Below, piece after piece: positions 1 through 6,238 of a DNA stretch of 17,841 nt (position 1 is the first letter of the stretch; every line of letters begins with the position of its first letter). The DNA lies in contig JAWXBI010000084.1 in the NCBI GenBank assembly GCA_034439915.1, forward strand, positions 1 through 17,841, given 5' to 3'. The DNA comes from JADJLQ01 sp034439915. Its GTDB lineage: Bacteria > Bacteroidota > Bacteroidia > Chitinophagales > Saprospiraceae. The translations under genes and the position numbers were made by a program. The notes beneath the pieces were generated by a model, which was not told the DNA's origin, ran no database searches, and was given only the letters and a program-made list of their open reading frames with translations.

Positions 1-31
1 AATGAGGAATGAACAATGAACAATGAACAAT
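1..31. repeat. Heptamer tandem repeat AATGAAC
   Basis: One variant unit (AATGAGG) is followed by three exact AATGAAC units and a partial AAT. The array touches the first base of the window, so its true length is unknown. It is read directly from the sequence. No function is assigned. Confidence 0.75.
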
Positions 32-147
32 CCTTACCTTTGGTACACCAATTTTTCGAAATGGTCACCAGAAAAAGGTGGTAAAGAGGTTTTCCTCACC
101 AGGGTCATCACCCGGAACATTATTAAACAAACACCCTATTAAACCAA

Positions 148-155
148 TAATTTTG
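148..155 (+). promoter_or_regulatory. Candidate -7 box TAATTTTG before the small remnant gene
   Basis: TAATTTTG fits the Bacteroidota -7 consensus TAnnTTTG exactly. Five bases (TAAAA) separate it from the ATG at 161. No convincing -33 TTTG was found at the usual spacing. The same layout occurs before several other genes in this window. Confidence 0.4.
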
Positions 156-160
156 TAAAA

Positions 161-373
161 ATGCGATCCTTAAAATTATCCGAAGCATTCATTAACTGCT
201 TGGTCAATCTACCCGAAAATGGAATGGGTTATCAGATATTCAAGGTCATTTTAAAAAGTAGTCAAATCTTACTTCATCATAAGGTTTTGAATTTCTGAAC
301 TGCAAATGTTGGAGGAAAATGAAAACTCTTTGTAAAAGACATCGATTAAATAGAATTGAAAAACCTAAATTAG
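161..373 (+). pseudogene. Remnant of a small 'GMGYQ' protein gene, frameshifted
   Basis: The ATG at 161 opens a 45-codon frame containing LPENGMGYQIFKVILK and ending HKVLNF-stop at 296-298. From memory, this resembles a family of roughly 65-75-residue bacterial proteins with an N-terminal LSxxFI..L, a central LPExGMGYQxVxVxLxxG motif, then VLNS.L.L and a terminal DIxxI. The missing C-terminal half can be read by shifting frame: 294-332 gives SELQMLEENENSL, and a return to the first frame at 332-346 gives VKDID, followed by an in-frame TAA at 347 and then IELKNLN. Two compensating single-base shifts plus one stop suggest a decaying gene, or base-calling errors in the T runs near 292-294 and 329-331. 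The first 45 residues look intact, so a truncated product is possible. The family assignment is unverified. Confidence 0.5.
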
Positions 374-420
374 ATATGTTTAAAATCAAGCATTAACAAA
401 TAAAATTCACCCTTAAAGAA

Positions 421-2736
421 TTGAGATTAATTCTGCCTATCTATTTTATAGTTCTTACGGCCCTATCCGCGCAAAGCGATCAGCGTATAGGACAATGGAA
501 GTCTTATATGTCCCACTCTACCGGTAATTTTGTTACCCAGAGCCCTCAGCATATATATTTTGGTACCAATGGCGGCTTGGTGGCGATTGACAAATCCAAT
601 GAAGAAGTCAAATTCATTACCCGTGTCGAAGGTTTGTCCGGTCTTGCTGTCCAATCGATGACCTGGGATTTTAAACACAACCAACTCCTTATCGCTTATA
701 CCAATTCCAACCTGGATCTCTATAACCCGGAAACTGGTGTGGTGATCAATTTCCCGGATATTATGCGCAATACCCGGATCCTTGGTGACCGCTTTATTTA
801 CCGGATGTATATGCCGGAAGGTTCGGACTTTGCCTACCTGGCTTGCGGATTTGGCATTACAGAACTGGATCTGAAGAAAAAAGAATTTGGCTTTACGACA
901 TTTACCGGTATTCCGGTTTACGAAGTATCCTTGTTTAAGAACAAACTCTATGCCGCGACAGAATCGGGGGTTTATCAAATCAACTACGATAAAACCAAAG
1001 TCAACCCTAGTGATTTTGGCCAATGGTCACCAGTTCCGGTATTTGGAACTTCCCCCTTTACCGCTATTTCAAATTTTAATGGCAATATCTACCTCGGGTC
1101 TGGTGAACACGTGTGGAGTTGGGATGGGGTGGGTAATCCATCCATTGTGATTAATGATCCCGGATACAGTGTTCAATACCTCAGTCCGGGTGCCAACCAA
1201 TTATTAGCCGGATACCAATGCCGAAATAACTGTGATGGGGCCTTGTTTAGCCTGGATAAACAAAACAATGTGATTAACCTGGATGCATCCTGCGTGCCGA
1301 GGCCACTTTATGGTATAATCGATGACCAAGGCCGGGGCTGGTTTGCCGATCGGTTTCAGGCGTTTCGATCTAATACCTCTTTGACCCAGTCTTGCACTTT
1401 TAAGTATTTTAATACTCCACTTACGCCCAATTCTACGGATATAGCCCTGGCCGGAAATCGTATCTATGTCGCCGCTGGTGGGATCGATGCCTCTTATAGT
1501 TATCTATTCAGAGGGGATGGATTTTTTTCCTATGCGGATGGAATCTGGCGTTCTTACCACCGTGGAAATAATGAGGTGATTCGAAATGCGGATCTGGTCG
1601 ATATGTATAAAATGGCATCTGATCCGGTATCCAATAAGCTCTATGTAGGTACCTATTGGGGTGGATTAATGCAGTGTGATATGACGGATGCGACCAAGCC
1701 GTTAATCAAAATCTTTGACAAAACCAATAGTAGCCTGCAAGGGACACAGGGGGATGTCGCCAGAACAAGGATAGGCGGATTGACATTCGACCGGAATGGT
1801 AACCTTTGGATGTCAAATTACCTGGCCGAACGGCCCATATCGGTTATGAAAACAGATGGCACCTGGAAAAGCTTTTCAGTTCCTACCGGCTCCAATCTTT
1901 TAGCCTGTGCGACTGATTCATCGGGCTATTTGTGGTTTTCAGTTATAGGTCAGGGACTGATTGTTTATGATCCCGGAGAAAACATTGACCTGACCACAGA
2001 TGACCGGATCAGGGTTTTTAACAACAGCAACAGCGTCATGGAAAGTAATGTAATCAATTCCCTGGCGTCCGATTCCGATGGCAGTACCTGGGTGGGAACC
2101 AACAACGGGGTTTATGTCTTTGAATGCGGAGAATCTGTGTTTGAACCCGATTGTAAAGGATCAAAACGTATCGTCATCCAACAAGGCCTGGGCTCAAATC
2201 TACTCAACGGTGAAGATGTACAGGCGATCGCTATTGATGGAGCCAATCGCAAATGGTTTGGCAGCCGCAATGGCATTTTTGTGCAGTCTTCTGCCGGAGA
2301 CCAACAGATCGCCAGGTATACCATAGAAAATTCCCCTTTATTTGACAACCTGATTACCGTTTTGCGTTATGACCCGCTCACGGGTATTATGTATGTAGGG
2401 ACAGGTAGCGGTATTCAGTCGTTACGCACAGATGCCACAGCAGGCAGCAGGTCAAATACATTCAGTGAAATCTATGCTTTCCCCAATCCGGTAAGGCCTG
2501 AATACAGTGGACCAATAACTGTACTAGGCATCCGAAGGAACTCCAATATCAAAGTCACCGATTTTAACGGACAGGTGGTGCATCAGGGAAAATCCAATGG
2601 GGGCACTTATGTATGGAATGGTCTGGACCTAGCCGGCTCCAGAATAGTCAGTGGGGTCTATTTTGTGCTGATCAGTGCCGGGGATGGTTTTGAAAAACCC
2701 GACACCAAAATAGTTAAGATTGCCGTAATTAAATAA
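421..2736 (+). CDS. porZ: PorZ-like type IX secretion system protein (double beta-propeller)
   Basis: PorZ is a surface component of the type IX secretion system. In Porphyromonas it delivers anionic LPS to the PorU sortase complex. This protein has 771 residues, close to the family's usual length of about 776. After a short signal peptide (cleavage near residues 17-19, ALSAQS) comes the typical PorZ start IGQWKSYMSH. The first propeller (about residues 20-300) has the family-like strings LIAYTNSNLDLYNP and FAYLACGFGITELDLKKKE. The second region (about 300-680) has two-component-regulator-type propeller repeats such as NGNLWMSN, DGSTWVGTNNGVYVF and NRKWFGSRNGIFV. The last ~90 residues (682-771) form a type-A T9SS C-terminal domain (FPNPV, IKVTDFNGQVV, SGVYFVLI). 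No ATG lies between the in-frame stop at 394-396 and the signal peptide, so TTG at 421 is the best start. A weak promoter-like pair (TTTG at 329, TAGAATTG at 351) lies 63 bp upstream, inside the remnant gene. No neighbouring T9SS gene is visible. Confidence 0.85.
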   Translation: MRLILPIYFIVLTALSAQSDQRIGQWKSYMSHSTGNFVTQSPQHIYFGTNGGLVAIDKSNEEVKFITRVEGLSGLAVQSMTWDFKHNQLLIAYTNSNLDLYNPETGVVINFPDIMRNTRILGDRFIYRMYMPEGSDFAYLACGFGITELDLKKKEFGFTTFTGIPVYEVSLFKNKLYAATESGVYQINYDKTKVNPSDFGQWSPVPVFGTSPFTAISNFNGNIYLGSGEHVWSWDGVGNPSIVINDPGYSVQYLSPGANQLLAGYQCRNNCDGALFSLDKQNNVINLDASCVPRPLYGIIDDQGRGWFADRFQAFRSNTSLTQSCTFKYFNTPLTPNSTDIALAGNRIYVAAGGIDASYSYLFRGDGFFSYADGIWRSYHRGNNEVIRNADLVDMYKMASDPVSNKLYVGTYWGGLMQCDMTDATKPLIKIFDKTNSSLQGTQGDVARTRIGGLTFDRNGNLWMSNYLAERPISVMKTDGTWKSFSVPTGSNLLACATDSSGYLWFSVIGQGLIVYDPGENIDLTTDDRIRVFNNSNSVMESNVINSLASDSDGSTWVGTNNGVYVFECGESVFEPDCKGSKRIVIQQGLGSNLLNGEDVQAIAIDGANRKWFGSRNGIFVQSSAGDQQIARYTIENSPLFDNLITVLRYDPLTGIMYVGTGSGIQSLRTDATAGSRSNTFSEIYAFPNPVRPEYSGPITVLGIRRNSNIKVTDFNGQVVHQGKSNGGTYVWNGLDLAGSRIVSGVYFVLISAGDGFEKPDTKIVKIAVIK

Positions 2737-3038
2737 TAACCTAAAAACCGTCTGCTATGCAGGCAATGAATGGTGTATTCAGATTATTGAATGCATTTTC
2801 TTTAATGTAATCGAAGCAGCTGTCCGAAGATAAAATAGAATGATTCATTAACCGGGAGGGTTTGATTAGAAAAAAATCTTTAAAGCGGGTGTTGAAATTC
2901 AAAAATAATTTTATTTCAACGGTGAATAAAGGGTTAAGCTTATGGTAAGGCATGATTGTGCTTAAGGGCACTAGTGATCATAGTCACTATTTCAACTTCA
3001 GAAACTGTTGAATTCTTAATGGAATTTAAAATGAAATC
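2737..3038. other. Intergenic stretch without a supported gene
   Basis: About 300 bases lie between porZ and the palindromic element. A 76-codon reverse frame (2741-2971) starts with GTG, is rich in Phe and Asn, matches nothing I recognise and has no promoter-like box. I do not call it a gene. Confidence 0.5.
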
Positions 3039-3080
3039 TTTAAACCCAATTTTTGCAGTCGCTAAAAATTGCACTTCGTG

Positions 3081-3113
3081 CCGACGATAATTTGGTTTTC
3101 CAAATTATGTCGG
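3081..3113. repeat. Bulged hairpin with TTTT tetraloop
   Basis: CCGAC, a bulged G, then ATAATTTGG pair with CCAAATTAT plus GTCGG around a TTTT loop (3096-3099). This makes 14 paired positions with a single bulged base. It belongs to the palindromic element 3039-3337. Confidence 0.7.
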
Positions 3114-3191
3114 GTGCCGCTGACGCTGATGATGCGAAGCATATCGGAGCCGAAAACCTCAGCTCGACCTTAAGCGTCGCTCAGTTAAACC

Positions 3192-3222
3192 CTGACAAAA
3201 CTGCAAAAGCAGTTTTCGTCAG
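3192..3222. repeat. Bulged hairpin with AAAA tetraloop (apex of the long dyad)
   Basis: The arm CTGACAAAACTGC (3192-3204) pairs with GCAGTTTT, a bulged C and GTCAG (3209-3222) around an AAAA loop. It lies nearly at the centre of the 3126-3280 dyad, so that the whole could fold as one long imperfect stem. Confidence 0.7.
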
Positions 3223-3301
3223 CTCATGACGCTTTGGTCAGCGTCCGCCGTTTTAGGGCTGATATGCTTCGCATCATCAGACCCAAAGGGCAGCCTTCGG
3301 A

Positions 3302-3329
3302 CAGATTTTGCAGTCCACTGCAAAATCTG
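3302..3329. repeat. Perfect 12-bp hairpin with TCCA loop
   Basis: CAGATTTTGCAG (3302-3313) is followed by the loop TCCA and the exact complement (3318-3329). It lies 38 bp past the stop of the reverse-strand lipoprotein gene. It has no T tract after it in that orientation, so a role as intrinsic terminator is not supported. Confidence 0.7.
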
Positions 3330-3367
3330 GGTTAAACCGGGCAGGATCAATTAAACAAAAACCACCT

Positions 3368-3949
3368 CTAAAACTGCACCGTTAAGTTCACGGTATCCTG
3401 CATGCCTTTACAATTAACAATGATACCGGTAAGTCCAACTCCGCCGCTGCTCAAAGTCCTGCCATCCGGACAATGTATAGAGCTGCCGAGGTCTTCCACT
3501 GCTATTCTCAAATCCTTAAGACAACAGGTAGTCAGGTCCACACATTGCGATTGTGATTTGAGTATCCCATCAATGGCTATAACCATACTATCACTATTCA
3601 TACAAGTCAGTCCAAACCCACCCTGGATATAAATACATTGCACACCACTTTCCGGATCGTTAGCAGCCAGGTATACGGTAGTGGTCACGGAATCTGCGGC
3701 CGTGGAATTTACAATGGTGGTGCCGCCAGGGACTATGCTGATGGTACTGGTGACGGTACCGTTTGAATGGCTCACCGTCTGGCTCATCTCCCAGTGAAAA
3801 GCAGGTGGGCTTGGGTCAACTGCAGGCACTTTTACCAGTTTAGGATCATCACAGGAATTACAGGGCTTGCACCCCCAAACCAATACAGCAAGCACCCCCA
3901 GGAGCAAAAAAAACTTCTGTTGTGTGCAGCGTTCAATTGACATTACCAT
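3368..3949 (-). CDS. Cysteine-rich putative lipoprotein of unknown function
   Basis: I do not recognise this protein (193 residues from the chosen start). It begins with a charged stretch and the hydrophobic segment FFLLLGVLAVLVWGC. Cys27 fits a lipoprotein signal loosely, because Trp at -2 is unusual. The mature part starts CKPCNSCDDP and holds about ten cysteines in all, including a CC pair, with Ser/Thr-rich, beta-strand-like segments that suggest a small disulphide-bonded beta-sandwich on the outer membrane or in the periplasm. The frame stays open to 4060, but that extension would bury the signal peptide. The ATG at 3949 (or 3943) is preferred because TAATTTTC, one base off the -7 consensus, ends six bases before 3949. 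The gene stands alone, with the palindromic element just downstream. Confidence 0.6.
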   Translation of the reverse strand: MVMSIERCTQQKFFLLLGVLAVLVWGCKPCNSCDDPKLVKVPAVDPSPPAFHWEMSQTVSHSNGTVTSTISIVPGGTTIVNSTAADSVTTTVYLAANDPESGVQCIYIQGGFGLTCMNSDSMVIAIDGILKSQSQCVDLTTCCLKDLRIAVEDLGSSIHCPDGRTLSSGGVGLTGIIVNCKGMQDTVNLTVQF

Positions 3950-3955
3950 ATTATT

Positions 3956-3963
3956 GAAAATTA
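3956..3963 (-). promoter_or_regulatory. Candidate -7 box TAATTTTC before the lipoprotein gene
   Basis: On the reverse strand TAATTTTC differs from TAnnTTTG only in the last base and lies 6 nt before the ATG at 3949. It supports that start over the longer open frame to 4060. Confidence 0.3.
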
Positions 3964-4403
3964 ATTTTACAGATTTAATCCGGTGACCGTTGATCATCAC
4001 TTCGAAAACTCCGTCAGTCCTTTGGCTACAGTTTTTGTTCATTCTATGACTGCGTATCAATCAGCGTTTAGCAACCCTGGATAGTGCATTTTCTGGCGAG
4101 CGTAGTGAATGTCAATAAGCGATTACAATTTGGCAGAAAGTCTCTATTAAACGCAACCAGATTTACTTGAAGTGTCTTTTAGCCCCGGAATGTCGGATTC
4201 TTTCCAGGAATTTTTTTATGGCTTGGAAACTCATCTATTATTATTTACAAGCGGTATGGGTAACCATATCTTCCTGATTTTCATTACGCTGTTTGATCAA
4301 CAAACATAAGCGGGTAAAGACTTCCCGGTTGAAATGGTTTGTCTGATTCGTTTGGAGCATAACCAGACTTCCGGTATGACTTATTTTTTTTTAACCTGAG
4401 CAG

Positions 4404-4580
4404 TCAAAACCCGTCGGGAGTGCCTGCACTAAAAAATCCGGCAAGTCCTGAAAAACCTATTTTTTTAGGAGCTGTCTTTTTTGCCCAAGTGCTGAATTCA
4501 ATTATTTTTTCCTGTTTGGCATAAAACCCTGGACGTATTGCTGAACCAAACAGCAGTAAAGGAATAATCAGCTTTTTCAT
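4404..4580 (-). CDS. Possible small secreted peptide (58 residues)
   Basis: The reverse frame starts ATG at 4580 with MKKLIIPLLLFGSAIRPGFYA, a good signal-peptide shape: two lysines, an eight-residue hydrophobic core and a small residue near the likely cleavage site. The remaining ~37 residues are Lys/Phe/Gly-rich (IIEFSTWAKK, GFSGLAGFF) and match nothing I know. It may be a real short peptide or the surviving start of a decayed envelope gene. Operator-like TTACCA repeats lie just upstream. Confidence 0.3.
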   Translation of the reverse strand: MKKLIIPLLLFGSAIRPGFYAKQEKIIEFSTWAKKTAPKKIGFSGLAGFFSAGTPDGF

Positions 4581-4590
4581 AGACTTTTAT

Positions 4591-4637
4591 TTACCATTTA
4601 TAAATTGGTAAGGATGCAAATTGATATCCATTACCAA
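4591..4637. repeat. Alternating direct and inverted TTACCA/TGGTAA repeats
   Basis: TTACCA (4591-4596), TTGGTAA (4605-4611) and TTACCAA (4631-4637) form two overlapping dyads. The second extends to 11 bp (TTGGTAAGGAT against ATCC-A-TTACCAA, one bulged base). They lie just upstream of the 58-residue reverse frame, where a regulator could bind. The regulatory role is inference. Confidence 0.35.
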
Positions 4638-5058
4638 AATGTAGGATGCATTCCAGACCGCATAGATGGCTTCAAATAAAGATCGGTGTGACTGAAGGAG
4701 GATATAGCAAGGAATTTATAAATGTCCTGGAAAAGGGGGCAGGATAACTTTAGATTCAAAACTGGATAGGCTAATTAGTCAAACCCGGATATCTTTTTAT
4801 TCAGTGCTTTCTAAAGTTAACCCTAAAAAAAAATTCCGGTATATACCTATTTAAAAAATTGCAGCCTGGTTTATTATCCTGAATTACTTTTAATAGCTTT
4901 TTTTTGTGAATAAAGTATCCCCTTACATTTTGTCCCCAACAATAACTTGCGGCAAACCTCGTTTCAGCATCCGTATAATTTAATATCCTGTCTGTCTAAT
5001 AAAAAGAGATCCTGGTTACTATCTGGTATCAAACCCAACAAAGTCGGCCCGAAGCACT

Positions 5059-5066
5059 TAATTTTG
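5059..5066 (+). promoter_or_regulatory. Candidate -7 box TAATTTTG of the efflux operon
   Basis: TAATTTTG matches TAnnTTTG exactly and lies 8 nt before the adaptor gene's ATG. No clear -33 TTTG is seen. It would drive all three efflux genes with a very short leader. Confidence 0.45.
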
Positions 5067-5074
5067 CAGAATTC

Positions 5075-6178
5075 ATGAAATCAAGTTTAATCTACCCAAT
5101 CATTTTAGTGTCCCTGGCACTATTGCTTGTAGTCCGATGTACCAAAAAAGAAGGTGAACAAAATGCCGCAGGAGGGACTGCCACACCCAATACACCCCCT
5201 GGGGCACAGGGAGGGGCTCAGGGCAGACCCGGAGGCAATGCCCCAGTTTATCTTGCTATACTCGCCAAAGGTTATGCCATCAGCCGCGAAATTCAGTCTC
5301 CCGGGAGCATTCAGGCAGAGGAAAGGACAGACCTCCAGGCTGAAATTTCCGGGAGGATCACAGGAATTTATTTTAAAGAAGGCAGTTTTGTACAAAGAGG
5401 CACGCTGTTGGTCAAACTCAATGATGCTGACCTGATCGCTCAAAGGTCTAAAATGGAGGTCCAGCTCAAAATTGCAGAAGCCAGTGAAAAAAGACAGTCT
5501 GAATTGTTGGCAGTAAATGGGACCAGTCAGCAGGAATATGACCTGGCCACCCTCCAGGTAAGCAATATCAAAGCCGATATGGATCTCAATTCCGTTAACT
5601 TAACGAAAACTGAAATCCGGGCCCCTTTTGCGGGCAGATTGGGGTTGAGGAACATCAGTCTTGGCGCCTATGTAACCCCACAAATTATTTTGACCAATAT
5701 AGCCCAGGTCAATACCCTGAAAATTGAATTTAATGTAATCGAAAAATATACCAGTGAATTAAAATTGGGTAAAATTGTGCGGTTCAGGACCGATGTATCC
5801 CAAAAGGTATATGATGCGAAAATAATTGCTTTTGAAAATGCCCTGACCAACGATACCAGACAATTGAGGATAAGGGCACAGGTGATCAGGCCAGATCCCA
5901 CGCTAACTCCAGGGAGCTTTATTTCCGTTAGTTTTGGAGTAGGCTCGTCAGCTCCGGCAATCATGGTACCTTCGCAGTCCATTATACCGCAGGCACGTGA
6001 CAAAAAAGTGATTTTATATAAAAATGGTGCCGCGGTGTTTTCAACGGTGGTCACGGGTTACCGGGATTCTTCCCGGGTCGAGGTGGTGCAGGGCTTACAA
6101 CCCGGAGACACCATACTGACTACCGGACTCCTCTCTATAAGGCCGGGTGCAAAGATTTTAGTCCAGGTAACAGAGTAA
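5075..6178 (+). CDS. RND efflux periplasmic adaptor (membrane fusion protein, MexA/AcrA type)
   Basis: The adaptor links the inner-membrane RND pump to the outer-membrane channel. Its 367 residues match the family. The N-terminus is hydrophobic and ends LLLVVRC, so Cys22 is probably lipidated, although Arg at -1 is unusual. A Gly/Pro/Gln-rich linker follows (residues 31-56). The first lipoyl half is at about 84-118 (QAEISGRITGIYFKEGSFVQRG), a short coiled-coil hairpin at about 119-178, the second lipoyl half at 179-212 (TEIRAPFAGRLGLRNISLGAYV), a beta-barrel at about 213-290, and the membrane-proximal domain to the end (VVQGLQPGDTILTTGLLSIRPG). The ATG follows the -7 box by 8 nt. The pump gene begins 60 bp downstream. 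No regulator gene is adjacent. The substrate cannot be told from sequence. Confidence 0.93.
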   Translation: MKSSLIYPIILVSLALLLVVRCTKKEGEQNAAGGTATPNTPPGAQGGAQGRPGGNAPVYLAILAKGYAISREIQSPGSIQAEERTDLQAEISGRITGIYFKEGSFVQRGTLLVKLNDADLIAQRSKMEVQLKIAEASEKRQSELLAVNGTSQQEYDLATLQVSNIKADMDLNSVNLTKTEIRAPFAGRLGLRNISLGAYVTPQIILTNIAQVNTLKIEFNVIEKYTSELKLGKIVRFRTDVSQKVYDAKIIAFENALTNDTRQLRIRAQVIRPDPTLTPGSFISVSFGVGSSAPAIMVPSQSIIPQARDKKVILYKNGAAVFSTVVTGYRDSSRVEVVQGLQPGDTILTTGLLSIRPGAKILVQVTE

Positions 6179-6238
6179 TGATGCCAGTTCTTCTAATCCA
6201 GATATGAAACCAGATTTTAAAAATCTTAATCCCGTCCA

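Larger units (their letters stand above)
3039..3337. mobile_element. Non-coding palindromic element with terminal inverted repeats (MITE-like)
   Basis: The ends are imperfect inverted repeats of about 20 bp. The left end 3039-3058 (TTTAAACCCAATTTTTGCAG) matches the reverse complement of 3318-3337 with one gap and a few mismatches. Inside lies a perfect 20-bp inverted repeat (3126-3145 against 3261-3280) and, concentric with it, a 7-bp pair (3172-3178 and 3228-3234) and an apical hairpin (3192-3222). Further hairpins sit at 3047-3071, 3081-3113, 3256-3284 and 3302-3329. There is no long open frame and no obvious target-site duplication. A MITE or REP/BIME-like repeat fits best. A structured RNA is an alternative. 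Dispersal in the genome cannot be seen from one copy. Confidence 0.5.
4061..5058. other. Long intergenic stretch, largely non-coding
   Basis: Nearly 1 kb lies between the lipoprotein and the efflux operon, AT-rich with several T and A runs. It holds one possible 58-codon reverse-strand gene (4404-4580), an operator-like set of TTACCA repeats (4591-4637) and a 33-codon forward frame (4646-4747) whose VTEGGYSKEF resembles the tail of an RND adaptor. Other short frames have no support. The region looks like decayed coding DNA rather than a known functional element. Confidence 0.4.

Noticed and set aside
463..1023. Reverse-strand 186-codon frame inside porZ
   Set aside because: It is the antisense shadow of a well-supported propeller protein.
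2741..2971. Reverse-strand 76-codon frame between porZ and the palindromic element
   Set aside because: It begins with GTG, is rich in Phe/Asn/Ile as expected from AT-rich non-coding DNA, has no promoter-like box and resembles no family I know.
3302..3329. Intrinsic terminator of the reverse-strand lipoprotein gene
   Set aside because: The stem is strong, but no T tract follows it in the gene's direction, and it is better explained as part of the palindromic element.
4138..4360. Two short reverse-strand frames (39 and 23 residues: MLQTNQTNHF... and MSFQAIKKFL...)
   Set aside because: Both are very short, have no recognisable motif or promoter box, and their spacing could be chance.
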